Below, in pieces: positions 12,090-24,600 of a DNA stretch of 64,000 nucleotides. This stretch comes from Sphaerolaimus hirsutus (taxonomy: Eukaryota > Nematoda > Chromadorea > Monhysterida > Sphaerolaimidae), in NCBI GenBank assembly GCA_964036195.1, contig OZ038459.1:372001-436000 (forward strand). The letters run 5' to 3'. The notes under the pieces were generated by a model. It saw only the letters and a list, made by a program, of their open reading frames with translations, ran no database searches and was not told the origin of the DNA. Made by a program: the position numbers and the translations under genes. Numbering within the stretch: position 1 is the stretch's first letter; each line of letters begins with the position of its first letter.

Positions 12090-14040
12090 AGTGTGATAGG
12101 ATTATTTAGTTATTGCACTGTGATTGGGAATTGTATGAATGAATGTTGAATGATTAGGTGTAGATCTGTATGTGTTTGTGTATCTGATACTTGATAGTAA
12201 TGGGTAAACATTGTACAGTAGTTCCTTCAATAACTGTAGTGCCTTAGATCATGTACACCTGAATAAGTCCACATAACTTAACATTCATTTCCCAGAATTT
12301 TTTGGAATTTTTTCCCAAAAAAACATTTCAACGTTAGTCTGCCAGATAATTGTTGGTGTTTTTAGCAAAAAAATCTTTTGAAAAATAACCCTTCAATATC
12401 ACCACGGTTAAAAATGTCATCAAAACTAACCCCCATGGGAATTATCAACAAACCCATTGGAGCACCCATTGAATGGGGTTTCATTCATCAAACAAAAAGG
12501 CTTTGTGAACCGCTGTGTGAACCAAACAAACATCCATTGAAAAGGATTTGTTTCGGAAAACATAAAGCCTTCACAAAAGTGTTTTATGGAATGTGTGTGA
12601 AACTGCTGGCAATTGCTGCCCATATTGTTATTGTAATGAAGTGTTGGATGGAAAAAGGTGCTCTACACACTAGTTTCGCAAAAAAACTTTTGTTTGTGGG
12701 TCAACTGAGTATTTATTTTTTACATTCGTTCAAATCAAATTTTACCTTTTGACTCAGACCACCATTTGCATTTTTTTCTAGTACAAACATTACTCAAAGC
12801 ATTTGTGTCTATTACGAAAACGTGATACAAGTGAAAATGATGCAGGATGCTATTTCCTGAGCTTCACATTTGATCCATGCAAAAGACCATATAAGACTAC
12901 ATAAGTTGTTGCATTTTTTTCGTTTCTAACAAAGAAAATGTATCATGAGCATTAACAGCGCTACGCATTACTCCGTAAACACACACACTAAGCATCTGGT
13001 GTCAATTAAAAGTATTGTGTCAATCATATGTGCCAACTAATAATTTTGCTAATTCAGCCATGGCAATTTACCCTCACCTGTTTTAAGCAAATAAACCCAA
13101 ATAGCATACATTTAAAACTTGTGGGTAGTGAGTATAAATTTGAAATTTTATCCATTAGCTGTATCTGCAACTTTAGATTTCAAGGAGTTTTCAAAAATAA
13201 AAAAATACACATGAATGAAATAAACACCTTCCCAGTCATGTCCGGCACCCTATTTTTGATTTTATTTGTGACATCCTATCTCCAGTTCTAGGTCGCGCCA
13301 GAAGCTGAAACTTGGGGGATATATTTGCACAACCTTCTCTACTTGGCATGAATTTAGGGGGTCGCAGCGACCCCTTACAGGGTGGGTCGCGCTAAGTGCA
13401 AAACTTTTATTGGCTGTTTAGGTGTCCCGTACAGGTCTGACACCCACTGATTTCTGAGCTGTGGGAGGGGTATAAATCTAAAATTTTGGGGATGTGTTAC
13501 CAACACCCCTCCCCTACTATACACTAAACAATAATGTGAGATTTCTGCAAAAAATTTCTAAAAAATTATCTTATTCTCAAAAAAAAAACCACCTCCCAAT
13601 AGAAGGATGACAAAAAAATTCACTTTTTGGAACTTTTTTATTAGACACTTTACGAGCTGATTAAATACTTTAATAAATTTGGTTAAATTTTTAACAATAC
13701 TTTAAAGGGAATGGTTTGATGTTTAAAGTTATGTAAAGAACCATACCTCTAAAATGCCTGCATTGCAAAATTTACTTGGGGGGAATTTTATGACATCATA
13801 ATGATATCAGGGACGTATGCAGGATTTGGATTTTTGAGCGGGGAAGCGGATTGTATACGGAGCCCAGCGAACGGGGGGGGGGCGGCGCCCCCCCCCCTCT
13901 AAAATTTGGCCTATAGTAAAGGAATGAAGCCATGGCGCTGGCGCCATTTGTAGGCGCCAGCGCCATGGCAGTATTGGCGTTGGCGTTCGCGCCAACGTTT
14001 ACCATATAGGTATTTATCTATTGATACCTATATATATGTT
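12090..14040. other. intergenic, no supported gene
   Basis: AT-rich sequence upstream of the secreted-protein gene. One 124-codon frame on the plus strand (12378) has no recognisable domain. A block of GGCGCC-rich inverted words lies at 13925-13995. Nothing here is supported as a gene. Confidence 0.5.
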
Positions 14041-14044
14041 TACC

Positions 14045-14700
14045 TTTCACCCCATATACAAGCCATAAGAACCCAGATTCAGGTGACATGATTTAGTTTT
14101 TGGCAACACCAATATCCCTCCCCACAAGTTTCTTATCTGATGCCAGCCAGAATCTGAAATTTTTTGGGAAATTGTTTTCGTGATGAGGGGTACTAACCTT
14201 AATAATTTTCTCCACTAGTCCCCATACAACTCCTCAACCGAAAAAAGTTGAAGTTCACTCAAAACTTTTTTTAAACAAACTTTCCCATACAGTTTTTTTT
14301 TTGAATGTACAGCCTTTGTTTGTCATTTATTCATGCTGGTCATTGGTTGCCCACCACTGAGCTGTTCTACATGGCCGCCAATGTGCAGGCCTGGGGGCAT
14401 CTACTGCTCAGCAAGTATGAGAATGGCTGTTTACTCAAAAAAAGCTGTATGGAAAGGTTTGTTTAAAAAAAAGTTTTGCGTGAACTTCAACTTTTTCCTG
14501 TTGAGGAGTTGGATGGGGACTAGTGGAGAAAATGATGCCTTATTAAGGTTAGTATCCCTCATCACCAAAACAACATCCCAAAAACATTCAGATTCTGGCT
14601 GGCATCAGATAAGAAACTTGTGGGGAGGGATGTTGGTGTTGCCAAAAACTAAATCATGTCACCTGAATTTGCGTTCTTATGGCTTGGATATGGGGTGAAA
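14045..14700. repeat. 0.65 kb foldback palindrome
   Basis: TTTCACCCCATATACAAGCC at the left end is mirrored at the right by GGCTTGGATATGGGGTGAAA, and the arms (including AGATTCAGGTGACATGATTT and its complement) pair over roughly 300 bp each. The 121-codon plus-strand frame inside is a by-product of the palindrome. Confidence 0.8.
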
Positions 14701-15607
14701 TTTCATGCTAAACTGAAAGAGCAAACAATTATGCACATTTTGGTACGGGTGGCGCCTAATGTGCTCTATACACAGGGCATGTAAGGCGCGAATAAAGAAA
14801 AATAATCCAGGCTGAGCTCAGGTATAATTGCCAGCCTGGAGATGCAAAAGTTTTAGGCGGAATGGCCCCATAGCAGCATGGAAATTTATGAAAATTTTTA
14901 TGGAAAATGATGAAAAATGCGCGGAAGTAGCCCCAGATGACGTTTCCGGGCCTAACTCGAAATTTTCATATTTTGGACTTGTTGACTTTTAGAATTGCAG
15001 TTTGGGCGCATTCACTTACTGTGCTTAGCAGTTCGCACTCCCATTGCATAAATTGGTGGTTATTCAGATGCTGAAATTACAAAGAATTATTTCAAAAAAA
15101 AACTAGAAAAAAGTTATCGGCTGCATGGTTCGCACTTAATTGACTAAATTCATCGATACTTCACTCGTGATTGGAGCAATGGAGTAAATTTTTAGATCTT
15201 CAGACCTTTTATTTACATCTAGGTACATACCGTTTTTGCTTGAATTCCCTCGGTGAATTATTTTTCGTCAGACTTTTTTTGAGGGGGAACCACCAGTGGG
15301 CGGGGATTATTCAAGGGGGAATAATAAGTAAATATTTATAATTAATACTACTATTTAAAGTGTGCGGATGGAATAGTTTTAATGTGAATTTGTGTGAATT
15401 TACTTATGTAAATACTAAACTAACACAAACATGTGAAATCACGTCCTTGAAAACGAATTTTTTTTAAAAATTGGAACAATGCCAATTTGATGAAAATGCT
15501 TTTATCATGATGGACCCTTTCCCGTGGAACATTGACTAGCACAAACTGAATAGACTACCCACAACACAAGCAGCCCCCCATGTGGCAGTGCAGCGGCCAG
15601 CGTTGGC

Positions 15608-18600
15608 ATGTGGTCGCAGCCGCAGCAGCGCGTCTCCACGTCGGGCGGCTGGCCGGACAGCGGCGGCACGCAGGCGCCCTTCTCCGAGGGCCAGCGGGTG
15701 CTGGTGAAGCCCGACCAGGTTGTCAACGTGTGCCGCATGCACCTGCGCCCGCCCTACTCGTTCGACTCGGCCAGGATGCACAAGGTGTGGGCGCTAATTT
15801 CAGTGCTCTGTAAAGTGTCGAAAATTCAAGTGTAAAGTGTAAAAAACATTGTATAATGTCAGTCAAGTTCCCAGTAAAAAATAAAATATGACATTATTTT
15901 ACGTGACTTTAAGCACTTCGTATGGCATTTTACAGGGTGCGTGACAGGTGACAGGCCACAAACTTGACTTGGCAAGTCATGCCAGAAACGAAATGCAAGA
16001 AACGAAGTAGGGTTCACACGGGATCCCGATCCCGAATCCCGGAAAATTTCGGTATTTCCCAGTCACGATCCCGAAACCCTAATCCCTCTCCCGAATACTC
16101 AAAAAAAACCATCCCGAGCCCGAAAAGTCAATTCCGTTTGAATCCTAGTGTCAACGAAGTGGGGAATCGCGTGGCCAGCGCAGTTGATGTAGCCACTGCC
16201 GGATGAATTTTTGTTCACATTTTTCCGCTCTCGCACTTTGTAAAACGCGTAGCCTACATTTTCACCAGTTTTTGGCAATTTTCCAACTATTCGCCCGCAG
16301 TACATCGGCCTGATCGGCTGCGTGCGCAAGGTGTACCCCTCCGGCCCGATCGCAGTGAGCTTCTACGAGCGCCGCGAAGCATCCGCCACTCAGTTTGAAG
16401 CCTTTGATAAGGAGGTTGGTTAGATGCTTGTAGCTGGCAAAGCCATGTCCAGGGGGCAACTCCACCAGTACCTAGGGTTGGCCGATGTTTTTTTTAAACG
16501 TTTTTTTTATAAAAAAAACGTTGTTTTTTTAAAAAAAACATGACATCCGAAATGTTTTTTTTTTTAAAAAACATCGGCCAAAATTTTAAGTACTAAGCAC
16601 TAGGTATTTTGCAAAATTTTTGCGCGCAAGCGCGCAATTTCACACACAAATTGACATTGGTGGTTGTTTTCATTGGTTTTGTAGCATTTTTAGTATCAAA
16701 ACATCCATTTCTATGTGCTACCATGGGTGAATAAGCCGACATATGTTGCTGTAATATAGAATATTGAGGTAATGTGCTTCCATGTACCTCCACAGTGTGT
16801 ATCTTCACTCCCAAAGTAACAACCTCCTTTTATAACCTTGTTTGATCACCATTCCGTGCCAAACTTTACCTGAAGTCAAGAACATTTGACTATAAGGCGA
16901 TATACGAACGATATGTCGACGAAAAATGGATCTTTTTAACACAAATCACCACTTATAATGCTATCCCATGGCTCCACAGCCATTATATGGTCATATTTAA
17001 CATCACAGAGTATTGCCAGTGTCTGATATACCTATATATGTTGACACTAGGTCATATCTGGGAGCTTTTAAAAAAAAACGTTTTTTTATTAAAAAAACAT
17101 TGAGTTAAAAAAGAACGTTTTTTTTCCAACCCTACCAGTACCTAGACAAGTTCTGGCAATCAAGTAAGCTTGTAAGTGAAATTTTGGGTGATAAGTAAAT
17201 CTCGTCATTTTTTTGCTTGAAAAAACGATGGGGCCAATCTCGACTTTTTTTAAGAATGCGTTTTCTACATACCCACCGAGTTCAATTTTTTTCCGCTGTA
17301 AAATATACGTTTTCTGTACTCAGGCAGTTTCATACAGTGCAAACAAATGCGAGTACTTTTCAACGGGAAGTTTTTAAGCAGAAACGTAAACTTATCGCTA
17401 TTGAGTACACGAACCCTTCGAGTAAACGTGCAAAGTCACCCCAAGTTTATGCACATTATCCACATACCGTACACCATCGGATAAGATGCCAGGGGAGTTT
17501 CTCGCCTGCCTCCCCCCCTCCCCTGCCAGGGGAGGGGGGGGGAGTTATTCGAAGGGGGTCTTATTCGAGGCTCTACGGTATGGCAGATGGTGCGCGTGGA
17601 CTGGGTGTGGCACCCGGGGGCGCTGCGGCCGGCGGGCGGCTCTGCGCTGGGCGACCAGGCGCTGCTGCAGGCGCACAGGAGCGCGGCGGTGCGCTGGCGG
17701 CCGGGCGACCTGTGCCTCGTCAACGAGCACCTGCCCACGCTGACCCGCCTCCACAACGGACAGCTGCCCCAGCAGATTCTGCACCAGGTTCGCTCGCAGC
17801 CACTCCTCTGGGCAGTCCGGTTACATTTGCATGCAGTAAGTAAGTGACGCAGTTCACACAGTAAGATTGGATACAACAACGTAAGATTTGCACCAAATCT
17901 TTCCGCTTTTCAACGTGTTTACTTAGCATATGGGTATATTTTCCCATTTCAATAATTTCAAGCCGTGAAAATAGGTATACTCGGCGGACCGCGAAGTCGA
18001 TATCGTAAGTCGTAAGGAAAATTCGTAAGTCGATATCGATATCAATCCTCGATATCGATATGCAGTAGAAAAAATGGTCGATATCCGACATTCGATATCA
18101 AAAATACTCGATATTCGATATTTTTCAAAATTTACGATACCGATATAAAAACGTCAATATTCGATACGATCTATCCTTCCAACCGTGGCATTGCATTTCC
18201 CACTGGCCGTTGCGTGGCAGCTGTGCGGCAGCTTGGTGCGCGTGGTGGAGGCGGGGCCGCCGGGCCGCCTGTGCACGCGCGTCTCGCTGCTCGCCCACCG
18301 GGCCGACGGCGCCGACTGCAGCCCCGACCAGCACGAGCTGCTCAGCGACTGCCTCGTGCCCGTCTACGAGTTTGCCCTAGTCCACGGCAAACACGTCGCC
18401 CTTGTGGCTAGCGATTGTGACAAGGTGGGGCGGGGTCTAGTTTCGGTTACAGGGAACCATCCGGCTGTCATTTGTCGATCCTGGTTTGGATAGAGTTCAA
18501 ACAAAATCCCGATTCCCATCCTAAATACCGGAAAATTTCCGGTTTTGGCCGACCCTACCTCGAAACCTCAACCCGATCCCGATCCCAATCTCAAAAGACG

Positions 18601-21600
18601 AATCACGATCCCGAAACCCCGGCGCCGATCCCGATCCCGGGGTATTTCGAGAGTGGGGGCTAATAAATTCTTAGTGCCCATTTTAAGGGGGGTATTCCGA
18701 GGAAATACGGTATCAATGTTTTTGTCGCAGCCCGACGACGAGCAACGCCGGGCCGATCGTCTGTTCCAAGTGCCTCTGGTGGCGGAGATTTCGCTGAGCG
18801 CGCAGACGGAGGTGGCGCGCGCGTGCATCAACGGCGGCCCCAACAGCGACACTGTCGTCGCCCAGTTCGCCGCTCACTGGCCGCACAAGGTTGAACTGTG
18901 GTCCATTTATCACGTGTGACAAGTGACAAGTAGATTTGGTTTTGACGAGGAGTTTTTTAGTCGCATTGGAAGTTGTGACTGCTGGTGACAGTCACGCGCA
19001 CTGTAAAGTGTACAGTTAAGTGTCAAATTGTCACACAATATTGTCAATTGTCCAGAAAAATGTCACAAAAATCAGTGATAATTTCTTTAGCCCCCCCCCT
19101 AAAATTTCGCTGGCGCTGGCGCCATTAGTAGGCGCCACGTCATGGTGCCATTGGCGTTGGCGCCAGCGCCATGGAACGCTGTATATGTATGTGAATATAC
19201 ATACAAAACAGCAAAAAGCACAACGTTGAGTGTATTTATAAAGATTTGCGGCCACATGGAGCAAATCTGATGATAATTACCTTATGTCTGGTGAAGAATG
19301 CGCGCTCGCGCGCAAAATTTTTGTACGCTGACTTTGAAAAAGTCGCATTTTCCTGTCACTTTCTGGTCTCGCCCCGGGAAGGGGGGGGCTGCAGCCCCCC
19401 CGCCCCCCCTGGATACGGCCCTGCCCTCGGAGTAAATGTTCCAGTGACTATTAGGCATTTTCTCCCATCACAACGTCACTTGTCACTTGTCACTTGAATC
19501 GCGTGTTCACATCGACTTCATCGACTTCATCGACATCGACTCAACTCAACTCAAGTCGACCCCTCTTAGATCGACACGCCGTTGCCGAGCGAGCAGGGCG
19601 GCGGCTACAGCGCTCTCATGCTCGCCGCCCAGTTCAACCAGACCAACATGATCAACTTGCTGTGGCGCTTCGGCGGCGCCAAACTGACACATCAATCGCC
19701 TGTGGACGGGCGCAACGCGTTCCATTTGGCCGTGGAGAATGGATGCCTGCCTGCGGTCGGTTTTCAGGCTAGCTTGTCATTTCTCTCAAGTGACGAGATT
19801 TTCTTAAGTGCATTTTGGTAACTTTTTCTGTCACTTTATATGACAATGGAATAACCTTCAGAATCAAAGAAAAAACATTCTGGTTTGCTGTATTCGCCTT
19901 CAAAACAGAAGCTAAAAACTTAGATGACTCAGTTTTAATTTACATTTTCTTCCAAAACGTAATTACTATCAGGAAAAACTCCTGTTTTCACAAAGTCATT
20001 TAAACATAATCTGAAACCATAGTTTACTTTACAAACCTACTCCGCGGACCGTATGCCATGCATTTTCCTGTGAGTAAACACTCCACCATGACGTCATCAT
20101 TTATAAACTAAAAATTTGTTTCTAAAATAAAAATGATCTCAGGCACGCAACTTATGTACTCGACTCCGCCTTTTTTTAAATATTGTGATTTTTTTGGTAA
20201 GTATTGGTATTTGTATTGTAAATATTTTTTTATGATAGTGTGTGCATAAATACACTCCTGGAAAAATGTTTTTATCCCTTCGATTTTTTTTGTTCAATGG
20301 TGAACGAAACATTAAATATGGGTCACTGAGAGGTGAAACTCATACATAGGTGGGGTAATTATGTGGACCCCCCACAGTAGAAATATGGCCCCCCTCCTGC
20401 GTATATAGTCAATATATCCTTAACCATGAACGCAGTGCCTTCCGCGAATTTTTCTTGCTTTTTTACATTTCGCTTAATACGAGCACTCTTGAGCTGGCAC
20501 GGTGCCAACATTTCATTTTGTTCATAAATTCAAAAATAGGCACCATGCCGGGTCGATATTAAACAGACGATTTTAGACAAACGATTTTAAACATGATGCG
20601 AAATCAATACGAGTGCAGAGTATCAAGTCCACTGCGCATACCATTTTGAATACAAATTGGCAAAATGATAAATATTTAAGCAGCGCATTGTTTTTTTCAC
20701 ATCGCATCGCAGTCTTTACCATGGTTTCTTCTTTGTTTGAACGTTTGAGCATAAGGGATAAAGACTTTTTTCCACCGGAAATTTGACTTTCGATCGCTTT
20801 CAAATGAGCAGCAATGCACCCAGAAACCTAAAAATCGACATGTGGCATAAAGGCACCTTCATCTCCACCTATACAATTTCGAGAGAACTGCGTGCAAAGG
20901 ATGCCTAATGCAAAAGATAGGGGCACAATCACAGCCTCATTTTTTGCCCGATTCGTGTGTGTTTTTGCACACAATGCAGTCACTATTTATTAGTACAAAA
21001 TGCCTTTACAAACACGTTACAATCTTGACAAACAGGGTTAGTAGATGGCAAAGTTGCTTCCCAAGAATGCAATTGCACATGTATAGGGGGTGAACTTGAG
21101 TTTTTAGGGGCTGAGTTTTCAATTCAGGGTTGAGTTGATGGGTGTTTATCAATTAGGGTTGAGTTGACAGAAGTTTAAAAATAAGGGGCTGTTGACACAA
21201 GTTTACAAATTAGAGGCTGAGTTTATGGGAGTTGAGTTGATGGGTGTTTGCCAAATTTGGGGCTGAGTTTATGGGAGTTAACAATAACATTACCATAATC
21301 CTTCAGTGAGGCCCCCGGGGCTAAAAAATATAAATTGTGATATGATGCATTTGTGGGTTACTGATTACAATGATTTGAAATATGCACTCCATTCTGACAG
21401 TACATTACCATAACCCTGAAATTGAATCCCTGGGGCCAAAACTTTCAAAATGTGAAATGAATTTTTTGCCCGATTCGTGTGTGTTTTTGCACACAATGCA
21501 GTCACTATTTATTAGTACAAAATGCCCTTTACAAACACGTTACAATCTTGACAAACAGGGTTAGTAGATGGCAAAGTTGCTTCCCAAGAATGCAATTGCA

Positions 21601-24600
21601 CATGTATAGGGGGTGAACTTGAGTTTTTAGGGGCTGAGTTTTCAATTCAGGGTTGAGTTGATGGGTGTTTATCAATTAGGGTTGAGTTGACAGAAGTTTA
21701 AAAATAAGGGGCTGTTGACACAAGTTTACAAATTAGAGGCTGAGTTGATGGGTGTTTGCCAAATTTGGGGCTGAGTTTATGGGAGTTAACAATAACATTA
21801 CCATAATCCTTCAGTGAGGCCCCCGGGGCTAAAAAATATAAATTGTGATATGATGCATTTGTGGGTTACTGATTACAATGATTTGAAATATGCACTCCAT
21901 TCTGACAGTACATTACCATAACCCTGAAATTGAATCCCTGGGGCCAAAACTTTCAAATTGTGAAATGATGCATTGTGGGTTTCTAATTGCACTGATTTGA
22001 TATATAATGCACTCCATTTTGACACTACATAACCTTGAAAACTACATAACCATAACCCTGAAAATGAACCTCTGGAACCCAAAACTTTCAATTTGTGAAA
22101 TCATTCATTCTTGGGTTTCTGATTGCACTGATGAGTTGATGGGTGTTTGCCAAATTAGGGGCTGAGTTTATGGGAGTTAACAATAACATTACCATAATCC
22201 TTCAGTGAGGCCCCCGGGGCTAAAAAATATAAATTGTGATATGATGCATTTGTGGGTTACTGATTACAATGATTTGAAATATGCACTCCATTCTGACAGT
22301 ACATTACCATAACCCTGAAATTGAATCCCTGGGGCCAACTTTCAAATTGTGAAATGATGCATTGTGGGTTTCTAATTGCACTGATTTGATATATAATGCA
22401 CTCCATTTTGACACTACATAACCCTGAAAACTACATGACCATAACCCTGAAAATGAACCTCTGGAACCAAAAACTTTCAATTTGTGAAATCATTCATTCT
22501 TGGGTTTCTGATTGCACTGATTTGATATATGCACTCCATTTTGACACTACATTACCATAACCCTAAAAATGAACCCATGGGGCCAAATACTTTCAATTTG
22601 AGAAATAATGCATTTTCGGGTTTCTGATAGCACTAATTTAAAATATGCACTTCATTTTGACACTACATTACCATAACCCTAAAAATGAACCCCCTGGGCC
22701 AAAAACTTTCAAATCATAAAATGATGGATTTGTGGGTTTCTGAGTGTAACGATTTCAAATATGCCCAGGGCTTCAAAAATTAGAAATTGTGAAATGATTC
22801 AATGTGGGTTTCTGATTACACTGATTTGAAATATGCACTCCATTTTGACACTACATAACCCTGAAAACTACATAACCATAACCCTGAAAATGAACCTCTG
22901 GAGCCAAAAACTTTCAATTTGTGAAATCATTCATTTTTGGGTTTCTGATTGCACTCATTTGAAATATGCATTTCATTTTGACACTAGATTACCATAACCC
23001 TAAAAATGAACCCCCTGGGCTGAAAACTTTCAAATCATAAAATGATGCATTTGTGGGTTTCTGATTGTAGCAATTTCAAATATGCACTCCATATTGACAC
23101 TAAATTACTAAAACCCTGAAATTGAACCCCTAGACCCAAAAATTTCAAATTGTGAAATGATGCATTTTGCAGGTTTCTAATTGCACTGATTCGAAATGAC
23201 TCAATTTCAACTCTACATTACTGTAAGCCTTAAATTGAAAATTGAAAATAAATTAGAAATTGTGAAATGATGCATTTCTGGCTTTTTGATTGCCTTGATT
23301 TGAAATATGCACTTCATTTTGACACTACATTACCATAACCCTGAAAATGAACCCCCAGGGCTCAAAATTTTCAAATCATAAAATGATGTGTTTGTGGGTT
23401 TCTGATTGTAGCGATTTCAAATATACACTCAATGTTTACACCACATTACTAAAACCCTGATAATGAACCCCTGGGCCCAAAAACTTTCAATTTGTGAAAT
23501 GATGCATTTGTGGGGTTTTTTATTGCAGTGATTTGAGATGTGCACTCCATTTCTACTCTACATAACCATAACCTTTAAGTCTAACCCCTGGGGCTAAAAA
23601 ATTGAAGATTGATGCATTTGTGGATTGATGCTAGCGATTATTTCAAATATTCATTCTATTTTGACACTACATTACCATAAACCTGAAAATGAGTTTACAG
23701 GAGTTTCCAAATTAGGGACTGAGTTTATGGGAGTTTCCAAATTAGGGGCTGAGTTTACAGGAGTTTCCAAACTAGGGGCTGTGTTTACAGGATTTAGAGG
23801 GGGTCCCCATGGGGTGCCATTTTTGGGGGGTCTCCAGGGGGTGCCATTTTTTGGAGGCACATATGGGGGTGCCATTTCAAGGGGGTCCCCATGGGATGCC
23901 ATTTTTTGGGTGGTCCCCAGCGGTGCCATTTTTTGTTGGTCCTTAGGTGGGTGCTATATTTTTTTGTGGGGGGGGGGGTCCATAGGGGGTGCCATTTTGG
24001 GGGGGTCCCCAGGGGGTGCCATTTTTGGAGAGTCCCCAGGGGGAGCCAACTTTGGGTGGGTCCCCAGGGGGTGCCATTTTTGTGACGGTTCCTAGGGGGT
24101 GCCATCTTTGGGGGGTCCCCAGGGGGTGCCATTTTGGGGGGTCCCTAGGGGGTGCTATTTTTGGGGGGTCCCTAAGGGGTGCCATTTTTTGGTGGTCCTC
24201 AGGGGGTGCCATATTTGTGGGGCCCTAGGGGGTCCCATTTTTGGGCGGTTCCCAAGGGGTGCCACTTTTGGGGGGTTCCCTGGGTGATGCCATTTGGAGG
24301 GGGGTCCCCACTGGGGTGTCAGTTTTTGCAAGCCTCTGAGTAGTGGGTACCTATAGCAGGATTCTCTCCAACCTTCAGTTGGGTTTTGTGGTTCTCTACA
24401 ATTAATACCACAAGGATTTACAAACACAAAAAGAACAGCAAAGCACAAATGTAACCAATTTAAGATAACAACAAATTTTGACACCTTGCAAAAACCACAC
24501 TATCATATCACAAAACCTATACCACACAAAATGCACACTGCCCAACCATTTTACAGAAGTTTACAAAAAATCCATTCCAAAACATTGCATCTTTGGTATT

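Noticed and set aside
12378-12752. 124-codon plus-strand frame
   Set aside because: No domain, signal or splice context; composition follows AT-rich background and the reverse strand is also open over part of it.
17217-17843. 208-codon plus-strand frame overlapping a Mind bomb exon
   Set aside because: Its second half is an out-of-frame reading of exon 3 (17587-17787); the first half is intron and inverted-repeat sequence.
23625-24132. long frames on both strands (up to 156 codons)
   Set aside because: They come from the GGGGTGCCATTTT minisatellite; several frames are open at once.
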